From: Serratia fonticola
Lineage (GTDB): Bacteria; Pseudomonadota; Gammaproteobacteria; Enterobacterales; Enterobacteriaceae
Length of the DNA stretch: 64,000 nt
Assembly: GCF_001006005.1 (NCBI RefSeq)
Contig: NZ_CP011254.1
Location: 4,650,001 to 4,714,000, forward strand
Direction of reading: 5' to 3'
The notes below the pieces were generated by a model. That model saw only the letters and a program-made list of their open reading frames with translations. It was not told where the DNA came from and made no database searches. The first letter of the stretch is position 1. The number at the start of each line of letters is the position of its first letter. Below are positions 51,560 through 61,325 of the stretch, piece by piece. Position numbers and translations under genes: made by a program.

Positions 51560-53467
51560 ATGTATCTGAGTACCTTAGAAATCAACGGCTTTAAATGCTT
51601 CGATAAAAGTTTCTCAATCGAATTCAATGATGGTCTAAATGTTTTGGTTGGTGAGAATGGAGCTGGTAAAACAGGCATTATTAGTGCTATCCGTCAACTC
51701 TTCACTGATTCAGAGTCGGGAAAACGTTCTATCCGGGACAGGGATTTCTATCGCGGCTTTTCTCATGGCGCAATGACGTCTGAAAGTATTCATATCGAGG
51801 CAACGTTCTCCGAACTGAATCAGAATGAAACTACAGCCTTTATTGACTGGTGCGGACAGGAACCTGAGGCCAAACTTACCTTTACAGCAACGAATCGCGA
51901 ATCACGTGGACATTACCGGTACCAGATTTGGGGAGGACGCCAGCGCATTAAACCCGTAGACTTCGAGGTCCTCGATCTTATCCATTGCATCTATCTGCCT
52001 CCATTACGAGATGCGGAAATCAAGCTCCGTGAGGGAAGGCAATCTAGGTTGGCACGCCTTCTAAAGGTATTGTGCCGTCAGGAGCTTGAGGAGTGTAAGA
52101 AGGCTGGGACAGCTCATCCACTCGAACAGCGCGTAGGGGAATTCAATCAAGAATTGTCCGAGAGTGAAGATTTTGCCATCAAGCAGGCCAACCAACGGAT
52201 CGGGGACAATCTCAAGGAAGCGCTTGGCATGCATTTGTCCCAAGGTACACTCATCCAATTTTCAGAGGTTAACTTTTCTAAGATCGTTGAAGGTCTCCGG
52301 TTATTGTATTACCCCGATCTTTCAGGTGCTGATGCAACACAATTCCGTTCATTAGAGGAGAATAGCCTCGGTTACAACAATATGTTGTATATTGCATCTA
52401 TTTTGGCTGAACTGATCATTGATGTGGATGATGATACAGGTGAGAAGACTTACCTTCGCCTGTTGCTAATCGAAGAGCCAGAGGCTCATCTGCACCCACA
52501 GTTACAAATCCGCTTGCTCAGGCATCTAAGGACGGTTGCAGAGACTAGGGGAATTCAGGTGATTATTACCACTCATTCGACAGTTATCTCATCAGCAGTA
52601 TCTGTTGACAGTATCATTCATCTTTCACGAGTTGATCAGCCTGTCGCAGTCCCTTTACATCAATGTGGATTACCTGAAGCAAGCCGCCGTTTTATTGACC
52701 GATGGCTGGATGTGACTAAGTCGAATTTGCTTTTCTCGAGGGGAGTCATTCTGGTTGAAGGTATTGCTGAGGCAATTGTTGTTCCTGAACTGGCTCGCAT
52801 CGTGCTACAAGCTTGTGGTAAAGGGCGTGATTCCCTAGATGATTATGGGGTTTCAGTGATCAACTTAAACGGGATCTACTTTAACCATTTCATGCAACTT
52901 TTTTGTAATGTTGAAGGGGGACAGCAGGGGACGAATATTCCAGTCCGATGTGCAGGGCTGACTGACAATGATCCTCCTAAAGCCATTGAGAAGATTGTGG
53001 ATGAGGTAGGAAAGGAAAAAGCGGTGCCTTACCTTCCGCATGCTGATGGCTTTCAAGAGGGGAACAATCCTGCTCTGAGATTGATTCCACTTATTGCGCA
53101 GTCGCAACATGGTCGACTGTACGCAGGGAAGTACAAAACCTTCGAATACGACATTGCACTTGAAGGTAATAATCTGAGCAAAATGTTTAAGGTTATAGCT
53201 AATAATTGGCCTACAAAAGGGGGACAAGTAGAAGCAACCTTGGAGGCTGCTGCAGAGCTGGACTTCTCCGAAATGCCGAATTTTGATAAAGCCAATTATG
53301 CCTGGCAACTTCTCCAACGTATAGATTCTGATGAGATGGGCAAGGGACTATATGCCCAAGTTTTGGCCGATGTCTTAAGGGAGGATCTGGGGGACTTTGT
53401 AGTACCCGAGTACATTTGCGAGGCTATCCTATGGGCTTGTAACATCCAACCTGAGATTGTCACATGA
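51560..53467 (+). CDS. gajA: Gabija GajA: OLD-family ATPase-TOPRIM nuclease
   Basis: This is a 635-residue class-2 OLD protein. The N-terminal ABC-type ATPase has Walker A GENGAGKT (31-38), a helical insert, Walker B LLIEEPEAHLHPQ (about 300-313) and the ITTHS motif. The C-terminal TOPRIM nuclease begins VILVEGIAEAIVVPELA near residue 395, with later acidic residues at CAGLTDNDPP. GajA is a sequence-specific DNA nickase held off by ATP and released when phage replication depletes nucleotides. Placement directly before a UvrD-like helicase, overlapping by ATGA, is the Gabija arrangement. AAGGAA precedes the ATG. Confidence 0.88.
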   Translation: MYLSTLEINGFKCFDKSFSIEFNDGLNVLVGENGAGKTGIISAIRQLFTDSESGKRSIRDRDFYRGFSHGAMTSESIHIEATFSELNQNETTAFIDWCGQEPEAKLTFTATNRESRGHYRYQIWGGRQRIKPVDFEVLDLIHCIYLPPLRDAEIKLREGRQSRLARLLKVLCRQELEECKKAGTAHPLEQRVGEFNQELSESEDFAIKQANQRIGDNLKEALGMHLSQGTLIQFSEVNFSKIVEGLRLLYYPDLSGADATQFRSLEENSLGYNNMLYIASILAELIIDVDDDTGEKTYLRLLLIEEPEAHLHPQLQIRLLRHLRTVAETRGIQVIITTHSTVISSAVSVDSIIHLSRVDQPVAVPLHQCGLPEASRRFIDRWLDVTKSNLLFSRGVILVEGIAEAIVVPELARIVLQACGKGRDSLDDYGVSVINLNGIYFNHFMQLFCNVEGGQQGTNIPVRCAGLTDNDPPKAIEKIVDEVGKEKAVPYLPHADGFQEGNNPALRLIPLIAQSQHGRLYAGKYKTFEYDIALEGNNLSKMFKVIANNWPTKGGQVEATLEAAAELDFSEMPNFDKANYAWQLLQRIDSDEMGKGLYAQVLADVLREDLGDFVVPEYICEAILWACNIQPEIVT

Positions 53468-55206
53468 TGATTCTGACCGAGGAGCAACAGGCCTACATTA
53501 ACACCCCACTCAATGAAAATGTGTATCTGAGGGCTTGTCCTGGAAGTGGTAAAACGGAGGTTGTTGCTGCTCGGATAACTCAGGCAATACGAAATTGGAA
53601 ACAATTCCCGTCTGGCATTGCTGTATTAACATTCAGTAATAGTGCCACAGATGAGTTGAAGGAACGGTTGGTTGAATATCTTGGCGAGCCAGTCTCACAC
53701 CCTCACTGCGTCTCAACATTCGACAGTTTCTTGTTTACGCATATAGTAGCAAAGATCGCCAGCCAGATAACAGGTTATCAAGGAAAGGATGGGGATTTCC
53801 GTATTCGGCTATTAGATAGAGCAGCTGATATCTTTCGCACTAGAACAAAAATCTGTGAAAGGAAAATATCCGCTTGTAGGTATGACTACGATCTGGACAG
53901 TAATAGTTTCGTGTTCTCAACTGGTGAACTGACAGATGCTGTATTCAACGCAGCTGTATTGAGCGATGAGAACAAACAAGATTTAATTGATACCAAAAAA
54001 AGGCTTTGGAGAAGTGGATTTGCAACCTACAGAGATATAGACATGCTCGCCCTAATGGCGCTTAGAGACGAGGCGTTCGTGGAGTACTTTGCCAGGATAG
54101 TACGCCGGTTTCCAGTGGTGGTCGTGGATGAATGTCAGGACCTCTCCGCCGAACAGTTAGCTATTATTAGGGGGCTAGATCGTTTTGGTATGCGATTTCA
54201 TTTTGTTGGCGATCTTAATCAATCCATTTATGGCTTCAGAAAGGCAGATCCAGCCCGTGTGCAGAAACTATTGAATGATTTGAATTTCAGGGAGCTATCG
54301 TTGACCGCCAACTGGCGCAGTAGTCAGACCATTGTTAATCTGTGCAGTGATTTATTAAACATTCGAAGAGGGGACGGTAACCCAGAAATTGAACCGCTTA
54401 AGCCTAAGCTCATTCAATATCAGAAATGTCCTTCTGAACTGATGCAACGAATCACTGAACTTACCAAAGGCTATGAAAATGTTGTGGTTGTCGCCCGTGG
54501 TCACCGCACTCTCCAGCGTTTAACACGCGGTAGGGTATTAAATCCAGTTGAAGAGTTAGCCATGTCGTGTGTGTCGGTAGAAAGTAATAATCTAGAGGCA
54601 GTGAGAAATGCCATTAATACGTTCGCCCGGTGGCTTGCGTCAAAGTTAGCGCTAGAAGTTGTACCGATGAGTCTTCACCGGCCCATCGAAATTGATTCAA
54701 CATTGGTTTGGCGGCAGTTCATTTTCAATTGCCTGAAGTTTCTCAGTACTTGTGGTGCCTCAGATGTTGAATTGACTTGGAAGCAATGGGCTGCCTTAAC
54801 CAAACAAGGCATACGTCAGTTGTCTTGCCAACCCTTCATGTTGGCAGAAATCGCACAGAAGTTGGCGGATTTGAACGAAGTTAATTTAATAGCACCCAAA
54901 GGTCTAGGGGCTGAAAAATTATCCACTCGCTTAACATGTGTAGAACAACAGCCCGTAGTATCGCATCGTTATGCAACTATCCACCAAGTAAAGGGGGAAA
55001 CACATGATGCGACAGTGCTCATATCTTCCCTCAAATCAGGTAAGCAGTCTCACTGGAAAGATTGGCTTAATGACCCACTCGAGGAGGCAGCGCGTTTCGC
55101 CTATGTAGCAAGTTCTCGACCTCGACATCTGCTTATATGGGGAGTTAAAGCACTTAAACCGAAGGAACATAAAAGATTGATTGAACTTGGGTTTGAAATT
55201 TTATGA
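53464..55206 (+). CDS. gajB: Gabija GajB: UvrD/Rep-like helicase
   Basis: This is a 580-residue superfamily-1 helicase. Motif I is RACPGSGKTEVVAARI (25-40), motif II is VVVVDECQDLSAEQ (about 219-232), motif III GDLNQSIYGFRKADP, motif IV LTANWRSSQTIV, motif V TIHQVKGETHDAT, and motif VI AYVASSRPRHLLIWG. It starts within the gajA stop codon (ATGA), so the two proteins are made in coupled amounts and are known to form a complex. It senses or consumes nucleotides and DNA ends and supports GajA. Length is normal for GajB. Confidence 0.87.
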   Translation: MMILTEEQQAYINTPLNENVYLRACPGSGKTEVVAARITQAIRNWKQFPSGIAVLTFSNSATDELKERLVEYLGEPVSHPHCVSTFDSFLFTHIVAKIASQITGYQGKDGDFRIRLLDRAADIFRTRTKICERKISACRYDYDLDSNSFVFSTGELTDAVFNAAVLSDENKQDLIDTKKRLWRSGFATYRDIDMLALMALRDEAFVEYFARIVRRFPVVVVDECQDLSAEQLAIIRGLDRFGMRFHFVGDLNQSIYGFRKADPARVQKLLNDLNFRELSLTANWRSSQTIVNLCSDLLNIRRGDGNPEIEPLKPKLIQYQKCPSELMQRITELTKGYENVVVVARGHRTLQRLTRGRVLNPVEELAMSCVSVESNNLEAVRNAINTFARWLASKLALEVVPMSLHRPIEIDSTLVWRQFIFNCLKFLSTCGASDVELTWKQWAALTKQGIRQLSCQPFMLAEIAQKLADLNEVNLIAPKGLGAEKLSTRLTCVEQQPVVSHRYATIHQVKGETHDATVLISSLKSGKQSHWKDWLNDPLEEAARFAYVASSRPRHLLIWGVKALKPKEHKRLIELGFEIL

Positions 55207-55288
55207 TTTATAATTCCAAACCATCGTATAATGAAGATCGTAGACGCTGAGTTTAAATCGCATCTGAAATCACCGGAGGTAAATGAGG

Positions 55289-55450
55289 ATGGCGACACTG
55301 AAAAAAATGATGGCTGAACGCTCACTAGAGAGTCGTGCTCGCATCCAGACACGTACGGCTGAGATCCGCCGAGAAATCACCTTGGCGAGACAGTGCGAAG
55401 AAATAAACGTGCCACAAATACAGCTTTTGACAGTTCTGGGCGTAAAGTAG
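55289..55450 (+). pseudogene. Truncated HigA-like XRE antitoxin
   Basis: The 53-residue frame begins MATLKKMMAERSLESRARIQ, the usual N-terminus of HigA2-type antitoxins, and continues into the first helices of the HTH (INVPQIQLLTVLGVK) but stops where the recognition helix should follow. GGAGG lies upstream. The partner toxin is missing; only a short out-of-frame remnant precedes it. It is probably a relic, although a short solitary peptide could still be made. Confidence 0.6.
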
Positions 55451-55592
55451 CCATCAATTTTTAAGATTTAGAAAGTCGAAAATGACTCAAAACTGTCAAC
55501 GCTGAGCATTATGTAACTGCGACATTTAACTTCTATGGGCTGAGCGTTGTGGTAGACTTTTGTCAGACTTTAATAACAGGATGAGTAAAGTT

Positions 55593-56225
55593 ATGCTCCG
55601 ATATGAGTTGACGCCAAATAATGCGGGGTTTGTTCTATGGGGCGATTCTGAAGCCCTGGGCGAATTGTACGAATTAATACATTATATCGTGGATGAAAGT
55701 CCTCTGGTCAGAGTTAAAGATGGCTTTATGCTATCTCTGGCTTATGATATTCGTAAAGCACGGGAGGGTTGCTGTCGGGTCGAGCAATATCAGCATGAAC
55801 ATCACGATACGTATAAACTTTATGGCGTTGAGATTTTGTGGCCACTGGTATTACTTCAGTCAGCAATCCTCAGAAACTCAATGGGTTATATTCAGATGGA
55901 TAAAAATCAGCTATCCGTCATGTATGCCTTTGAATATCTTTTGGAAACGGCTTTAAAAGAGTTAAGCCAGACAACTTATGATGACATCATAAAAATAGCC
56001 AAATCTGCGTCGGGATCTGATTTTAATTTCATTGAGGATAACATTGACAGTAGGTGCTGCTATTTTATTAACTTGCCTCCTGAGCGAAGAAAAAAGCAAT
56101 TGGTAAACATTCTGCATTCCTTTGACGCCTTATGGGGTAAATATGCCAGTGAAAAGCAGGACATAAAAATGCTGAGTGAGATGAACAGTACAGAATGGCT
56201 CTGGCCGGACGATATCATCTGGTGA
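55593..56225 (+). CDS. DUF6904-like protein of unknown function
   Basis: This 210-residue protein starts MLRYELTPNNAGFVLWGDSE and continues LGELYELIHYIVDESPLVR, a pattern I recall for the uncharacterised DUF6904 group in enterobacteria. It has a GVEILWPLVLLQSAILR segment and ends with TEWLWPDDIIW. No signal peptide is seen. The ATG at 55593 has GGATGAG upstream; an ATG at 55581 and a TTG at 55560 are alternatives. It is the last island gene before the insertion sequence and could be passenger or defence-linked. Confidence 0.6.
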   Translation: MLRYELTPNNAGFVLWGDSEALGELYELIHYIVDESPLVRVKDGFMLSLAYDIRKAREGCCRVEQYQHEHHDTYKLYGVEILWPLVLLQSAILRNSMGYIQMDKNQLSVMYAFEYLLETALKELSQTTYDDIIKIAKSASGSDFNFIEDNIDSRCCYFINLPPERRKKQLVNILHSFDALWGKYASEKQDIKMLSEMNSTEWLWPDDIIW

Positions 56226-56239
56226 GCAGCAAAAATATT

Positions 56240-57780
56240 AGAGCCATCCTGTCGGTGTCAACGGGGCTTTTTACCAAAGATATCCTCTGAGCGTGTCTGT
56301 AACTGTTTCAGTGCCTCAAGCATGTCATCTTGATCTAGTGAACGCTGAGATTTTTTCCCCGCAATTTTGGGGCGTCGCCGGGAAGGTCCATCTCCCGCAG
56401 GAACGGATTGTGAACGGGTATTATCCCGCTTACTCTGCACCAGGCTGATGAATTCCAGCGTTCGGCCAAGGCGTTTGTTATCAACAATCGCACCCTGATC
56501 GATTTCTGAAAGCCGGTCGTAGGTGGAGTAGGGAAGTGCAGAGCCATTCAGACGCAGTTCTTTAGTATCATCAGGATAATGATAAACCTCAATGTACTTA
56601 CCAATTGCGCGACGACTGAACTCACTATCCTCGATCAGATATAGCATTTTATCGTACTGTAATGTCAGTGATTTGGATACCCTACGGCCTTCACGAACAG
56701 AAAAAATGAGGTTCAGATCTTCATCATGTTCAACTGCACGATGTACATCAAAGTCATGTCGCGGTACTTTGCCAAAACGGCGGTTATAGTCGGTCATATA
56801 CGCTTCAGCAAAGTCATTTGCCTCGTCCATCGAACAGATATTCTTGAGCCGTAATTCCTTGACGAGTCGATCCTGAAGCGTCAAGTGTGCACGCTCAACA
56901 CGGCCTTTGGCTTCACTGGTATTTGCACAGAGAGTCTGGATATTTAGCTCGTGCATAGCCCGACCAAACTGAGTGTGGCCGTCGCCGCCGGTGGCGTTCT
57001 TGTTATTAACACGAAAAATCCCGGCCTTGTCACTGTATAACGTTAGTGGTTTGCCGTGTTTTTCGATATAGCTTCGGGTTGCCTCGAAATAGCTGAAGGT
57101 GGATTCCGATTTTACGAACCGCAACTCCATGATTTTACTCGTTGCATCATCCACATACACCAGCGCGGTGCATTTCGGCCCGCGTCCTTCAAACCAGTCA
57201 TGGTCACAGCCGTCAATCTGAATCAGCTCGCCAGTGCAGGGTCGCCGGTATCTGGGCTGATGAATTTTCGGAGGACGCATTTTTCTGGGAACCCATAAAC
57301 CAGCGTTGATCATCAGCCTTCGAACAGTCTCTTTCCCCAAGACCAGCCCGTGAATTTCTTCGAGTTTTTCTCGCGCCAGCGTTGGCCCAAAATCAGGGTA
57401 GTTTTTCCTTATGATCTCCAATGCCTGATCAGTAAACCCCTTGGGAAGTAAGCGATTGCCAGGATTTCCTCGGCTACGATTGTTTATGCCAAGCGGACCG
57501 TGTTCACGGTAGCGTTTAAGTAATCGACTACAGTGACGGGGCGTGATCCCGAGATGCTCAGCGGCTCGGCCAGGCGTGAGCCAGCGGTCAATGACATCCT
57601 GTAGAGTTTTGATGCGATTAATCTCTTTCACAGTAAACAGTCCTGAGCTTCCTGCACTCATGGCCATTTCTCCAGGCAGTTTCTTTTTTTACCCCCACAG
57701 TAAAAAGAAAATTAACCCCCGAAAGACAACCATAGCGCAGACATTTGGATTGAGCCAGAATTAGACATTAGCATTGAGCC
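56240..57780 (-). mobile_element. Insertion sequence, ISNCY/IS1202 type
   Basis: The element encodes one 469-residue transposase. Its right end at 57780 begins (inward, minus strand) GGCTCAATGCTAATGTCTA and repeats a similar block 25 bases later, a multi-block end that also occurs at 48909. The left end is not clear; it probably lies just after the DUF6904 stop codon. The right end is only 11 bases from the dif site. Confidence 0.65.
56258..57667 (-). CDS. ISNCY-family (IS1202-like) DDE transposase
   Basis: This is a 469-residue transposase. The N-terminal helix-turn-helix is LTPGRAAEHLGITPRHCSRLLKRY. The RNase-H-like core has Asp in ELIQIDGCDHDW, Asp in TLYSDKAGIF and Glu in EAKGRVERAHLTLQ, the DDE order of IS481/IS1202 relatives. 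The C-terminal part is basic and likely binds the ends. The protein is complete, so the element may be active. Confidence 0.85.
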   Translation of the reverse strand: MAMSAGSSGLFTVKEINRIKTLQDVIDRWLTPGRAAEHLGITPRHCSRLLKRYREHGPLGINNRSRGNPGNRLLPKGFTDQALEIIRKNYPDFGPTLAREKLEEIHGLVLGKETVRRLMINAGLWVPRKMRPPKIHQPRYRRPCTGELIQIDGCDHDWFEGRGPKCTALVYVDDATSKIMELRFVKSESTFSYFEATRSYIEKHGKPLTLYSDKAGIFRVNNKNATGGDGHTQFGRAMHELNIQTLCANTSEAKGRVERAHLTLQDRLVKELRLKNICSMDEANDFAEAYMTDYNRRFGKVPRHDFDVHRAVEHDEDLNLIFSVREGRRVSKSLTLQYDKMLYLIEDSEFSRRAIGKYIEVYHYPDDTKELRLNGSALPYSTYDRLSEIDQGAIVDNKRLGRTLEFISLVQSKRDNTRSQSVPAGDGPSRRRPKIAGKKSQRSLDQDDMLEALKQLQTRSEDIFGKKPR

Positions 57781-57791
57781 TCTACAATCTT

Positions 57792-57819
57792 GGTGCGCAT
57801 AATGTATATTATGTTAAAT
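57792..57819 (+). other. dif: Chromosome dimer resolution site dif
   Basis: The 28 bases consist of the XerC arm GGTGCGCATAA, the 6-base centre TGTATA and the XerD arm TTATGTTAAAT. This is identical to the E. coli dif sequence as I remember it. XerC and XerD, activated by FtsK, resolve chromosome dimers here, so the site marks the replication terminus. It lies between the insertion sequence and the DUF4440-like gene and is a common landing site for integrase-free elements. Confidence 0.93.
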
Positions 57820-57946
57820 TGAATTGGCGATTACGCACCGGGTTATCCAGCTATGTTTATCACACCTCACCTTCACGCTTTGTCTGCTTGGTTTTCTAGA
57901 AGTTGGTTCATGAGTGGCGATTATTCGAGTTGATACACAGTCGGCT

Positions 57947-58336
57947 TCAATCCTCGATCTGTGTTCCTTGATGAAAACGCATTTGCCAATGGCATCCGCT
58001 CTCTTGTGACGATTGCAACCAGATCGAAGTACGCTCGGCATGGCGAACAATACTGCCATCCGCATCACGTTGAAAACTTTTATACCTCAACAATACGGCT
58101 CCATCGGCAATCTTCACCAGTTTGAACTCTTCGGCAAAGATCTCTGGCTGGCCGCTTTCCAACTTTAGCGCCGCAATAGTTTGCTGTCTGTCATAGTGCA
58201 ACCCGGAACAGCCGATCTCTTCAAAATCGTCATGCAGCAATTCTCCGACGAGATTGGTATCGTTGCGCGTTGCCGACTGATGGAGTTGAACCTCTAGTGA
58301 TTGGATCACAGGCAAAAGCTGTGCAATATCGTTCAA
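57947..58336 (-). CDS. DUF4440/SnoaL-like (NTF2-fold) protein, TTG start
   Basis: This 129-residue protein of the NTF2-like superfamily has QSLEVQLHQSATRNDTNLVGEL then DDFEEIGCSGLHYDRQQTI and VLLRYKSFQRDADGSIV followed by WQMRFHQGTQ. The frame opens with TTG at 58336, but an AAGGAGG at ideal spacing makes this start convincing, and no ATG is available. It lies between dif and ddc on the same strand; the function is unknown. Confidence 0.75.
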   Translation of the reverse strand: MNDIAQLLPVIQSLEVQLHQSATRNDTNLVGELLHDDFEEIGCSGLHYDRQQTIAALKLESGQPEIFAEEFKLVKIADGAVLLRYKSFQRDADGSIVRHAERTSIWLQSSQESGCHWQMRFHQGTQIED

Positions 58337-58460
58337 AACGCCCTCCTTTTTTGATCGCGCTACGTGAAATCTGAGAACTAATGGCTATCATTACCCACCA
58401 GATTTCACCTAGCTGCGCCGAATTGACTAGCAACTCGACGCAGATTTGGTTACTAAAGGA

Positions 58461-59924
58461 TTACGCGTTGAGCAATTTTTCAGCCGTCTCTTTCACGCTT
58501 GCCAGCAGGATTTTTACGTCCTCCAGGCAAACCGTTGGGTTCAGCAGCGTTAGCTTCAGACAGGTTACGCCATCTGCTTCCGTTACCCCAACGTTGGCGC
58601 TACCTGATGCCAACAGAACATCGCCGATACGCTGGTTCAACAGCGCGATAAACGCGCGATCGTCGCTTTTCGGGCAGAATCGGAACAGTACGCTTGCCAA
58701 CTGTGGCTGCATAACCAGTTCCAGATGCGGTTGTGCAGAGATATACTCAGCTACTTTCTGTGACAACGTAACGCCGTTGTCAATGATTTCGGCGTACTGC
58801 TTTTTACCCAACGCTTCAAGGCCCATCCACAGTTTCAGAGCATCAAAACGACGTGTGGTTTGCAGTGATTTTGACACCAGATTCGGTACGCCCTGCTCTT
58901 CGTCAAAATCAGAGTTCAGGTACGCCGCCTGATAACGCATCAGCTCGTAATGGCGTGCGTCTTTTAGCAGGAATGCACCACAGCTGATGGTCTGGAAGAA
59001 CTGCTTGTGGAAATCCAGTGTCACGGAGTCAGCGGATTCCAGGCCGTTCAGGTAGTGGCGATACTTCTCAGAAAGCAGCAGCGCTCCGCCCCATGCGGCA
59101 TCAACGTGAACCCAGATATTTTCCTGTGCGGCCAGCGCGGTGATTTCCTCTAACGGATCAATCGCACCTGCATCGGTGGTACCGGCGGTGGCCACAATCG
59201 CCATCACCTGCTCACCGTTGGCTTTTGCCTGCGCCAGTTTGGTTTTCAGGTCAGCGATATCCATACGCGAGAGCGCATCGGTTTTCACCTGAGTGACTGA
59301 CTGGTAGCCCAGCCCCATCAACGCCATGTTTTTTTGCACGGAGAAGTGTGCGCTTTCGGAGCAGAACACTTTGATTTTGCTCAGATCACCCGTTAAACCA
59401 TGCTGCTGAACGGAGTGCCCCTGACGCGCGAAGAAAGCATCACGCGCCAGCATCAGCCCCATAAGGTTACTCTGGGTGCCGCCACTGGTGAACACGCCGG
59501 CATCACCGGCGCTGTATCCTATCTGCTCACGCAGCCACTCGATGAGTTTGATCTCAATGATGGTGGCTGACGGGCTTTGATCCCAGGAGTCCATACTCTG
59601 GTTAGTGGCGTTGATCAGCACCTCTGCTGCCTGGCTAATCACCAGGCTCGGGCAGTGCAGATGCGCCACGCATTGTGCGTGATGTACAGAGAGGCTGTCC
59701 TTGAGGAAATACTCAACTGCGCGCTCAATGGCGGCCTGGTTACCCAGGCCCTGTGAGGTAAAGTTCAACTGGATGCGCTCGCGCAACTGGTCGACGGTTT
59801 TCCCCTGATACATTTCTGGCTGCTTTAACCATTCGATAACGGCTTTGCTGCTCTGCTCAATGGCATCCTGATAGGCGGCGATACTTTGCGCCGAACCGGA
59901 GAGAATTGGGTTGTTATCAGACAC
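58461..59924 (-). CDS. ddc: L-2,4-diaminobutyrate decarboxylase
   Basis: This 487-residue PLP enzyme of group II decarboxylases makes 1,3-diaminopropane from L-2,4-diaminobutyrate. The PLP-Lys is in SVTLDFHKQFFQTISCGAF; the aromatic-decarboxylase-like segments GVFTSGGTQSNLMGLMLAR, IVATAGTTDAGAIDPLEEI and VHVDAAWGGALLLS are intact. It follows dat by 15 bases and should be co-transcribed. Product polyamine supports growth or biofilm formation in relatives. Confidence 0.93.
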   Translation of the reverse strand: MSDNNPILSGSAQSIAAYQDAIEQSSKAVIEWLKQPEMYQGKTVDQLRERIQLNFTSQGLGNQAAIERAVEYFLKDSLSVHHAQCVAHLHCPSLVISQAAEVLINATNQSMDSWDQSPSATIIEIKLIEWLREQIGYSAGDAGVFTSGGTQSNLMGLMLARDAFFARQGHSVQQHGLTGDLSKIKVFCSESAHFSVQKNMALMGLGYQSVTQVKTDALSRMDIADLKTKLAQAKANGEQVMAIVATAGTTDAGAIDPLEEITALAAQENIWVHVDAAWGGALLLSEKYRHYLNGLESADSVTLDFHKQFFQTISCGAFLLKDARHYELMRYQAAYLNSDFDEEQGVPNLVSKSLQTTRRFDALKLWMGLEALGKKQYAEIIDNGVTLSQKVAEYISAQPHLELVMQPQLASVLFRFCPKSDDRAFIALLNQRIGDVLLASGSANVGVTEADGVTCLKLTLLNPTVCLEDVKILLASVKETAEKLLNA

Positions 59925-59939
59925 GATCGTTAACTCCGA

Positions 59940-61325
59940 TTAAACCGGCTCCATGCCAGTGGCCAGCAAGGCGTTTTCAAATTTATCGAGGAAAATTTCC
60001 AGCTCAGCGTCGGTGATCAGCAGTGATGGCAACAGGCGCAGTACACAACCATGACGGCCGCCACGCTCCAGAATCAGACCGGATTCGAAGCATTTTTTCT
60101 GCAGCAATGCCGAAAGTTCACCATCCGCCGGGTAGCATCCCATGTGATCCTGTGCTTCGTTAGGCTTCACGATCTCAATGCCGATCATCAGGCCCAGGCC
60201 GCGTACGTGACCGATAACCGGATAACGTTTTTGCAGTTCGGCCAGTTTGCCTTTCAGCCACTCGCCCTGGGCGGCAACTTTATCCGCAATGGCGTTGTCT
60301 TTAAGGTGCTTAAGCGTGGTCAGGCCGGTGGCCATTGCCAGCTGGTTACCGCGGAATGTTCCGGTATGGTGGCCTGGCGCCCATGCATCAAACTGTTTTT
60401 TGATGCCCAGTACGGCCAACGGCAAACCGCCACCGACAGCTTTAGACATAACGATGATGTCTGGCTCGATACCTGCGTGTTCAAATGCGAACAGCTTACC
60501 GGTGCGTGCGAAACCAGCCTGGACTTCGTCGATGATCAGCAGAATGCCATGCTCCTGCGTGACTTTACGGATGCGCTGCAGCCACTCGGCCGGAGCCGGG
60601 TTCACACCGCCCTCGCCCTGCACCGCTTCGAGGATCACCGCCGCTGGTTTGCGTACGCCGCTTTCCACGTCGTTGATCAAGTTATCGAAGTAGTACGTCA
60701 GCGCTTTAACGCCTGCGTCGCCACCGATACCCAGCGGGCAGCGGTACTGATTCGGATAAGGCATAAACTGCACTTCCGGCATCATGTTGCTGACGGCTTC
60801 TTTTGGTGACAGGTTACCGGTTACGGAGAGCGCGCCGTGCGTCATACCATGGTAGCCGCCGGAGAAACTGATGATGCTTGAACGGCCCGTTACTTTTTTG
60901 GCCAGTTTGAGCGCGGCTTCAACCGCATCAGCGCCAGACGGACCGGTGAATTGCAGGCAATACTCTTTGCCCTGGCTCGGTAATAAAGAGAGTAAATAAG
61001 AGGAAAATTCATCTTTCAGAGGTGTGGTAAGGTCCAGCGTATGTAACGGTAAGCCGCTGCTGATGACACTTTGAATGCTTTGAAGCACGTCAGGATGATT
61101 ATGACCCAACGCCAGAGTCCCGGCGCCTGCAAGACAATCAAGATATTGATTATTTTCAACATCAGTAATCCAAACGCCCTGCGCTTTGGCAATTGCCAAT
61201 GGCAGTTTTCGTGGATAGCTTCTGACGTTAGACTCAAACTCGGCCTGTCTTGCTAAAAAGGTATCATTGCTTTGTGGTAATGAACTAGCACTTAAAGTAT
61301 CAATACGGACTTTATCCGTCATCAT
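59940..61325 (-). CDS. dat: Diaminobutyrate-2-oxoglutarate transaminase
   Basis: This 461-residue class-III aminotransferase converts L-aspartate 4-semialdehyde and glutamate into L-2,4-diaminobutyrate. Marks are [54 protein letters not shown] and the PLP-Lys region [19 protein letters not shown] then [15 protein letters not shown]. It is the first gene of the dat-ddc pair. Two consecutive ATGs are available; GGGAG stands four bases before the first and seven before the second. Confidence 0.93.
   Translation of the reverse strand: MMTDKVRIDTLSASSLPQSNDTFLARQAEFESNVRSYPRKLPLAIAKAQGVWITDVENNQYLDCLAGAGTLALGHNHPDVLQSIQSVISSGLPLHTLDLTTPLKDEFSSYLLSLLPSQGKEYCLQFTGPSGADAVEAALKLAKKVTGRSSIISFSGGYHGMTHGALSVTGNLSPKEAVSNMMPEVQFMPYPNQYRCPLGIGGDAGVKALTYYFDNLINDVESGVRKPAAVILEAVQGEGGVNPAPAEWLQRIRKVTQEHGILLIIDEVQAGFARTGKLFAFEHAGIEPDIIVMSKAVGGGLPLAVLGIKKQFDAWAPGHHTGTFRGNQLAMATGLTTLKHLKDNAIADKVAAQGEWLKGKLAELQKRYPVIGHVRGLGLMIGIEIVKPNEAQDHMGCYPADGELSALLQKKCFESGLILERGGRHGCVLRLLPSLLITDAELEIFLDKFENALLATGMEPV

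Larger units (their letters stand above)
49298..57819. mobile_element. dif-associated accessory island carrying a Gabija system
   Basis: The 8.5-kb segment lies between a XerC half-site and the complete dif site. Genes inside it are visibly AT-richer than the operons on both sides and have narrow-distribution functions: defence nuclease and helicase, unknown small proteins, a truncated antitoxin and a transposase. No integrase is encoded, as expected for elements that use the host XerC/XerD recombinases. Boundaries are inferred from the 15-bp direct repeat. Confidence 0.65.
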
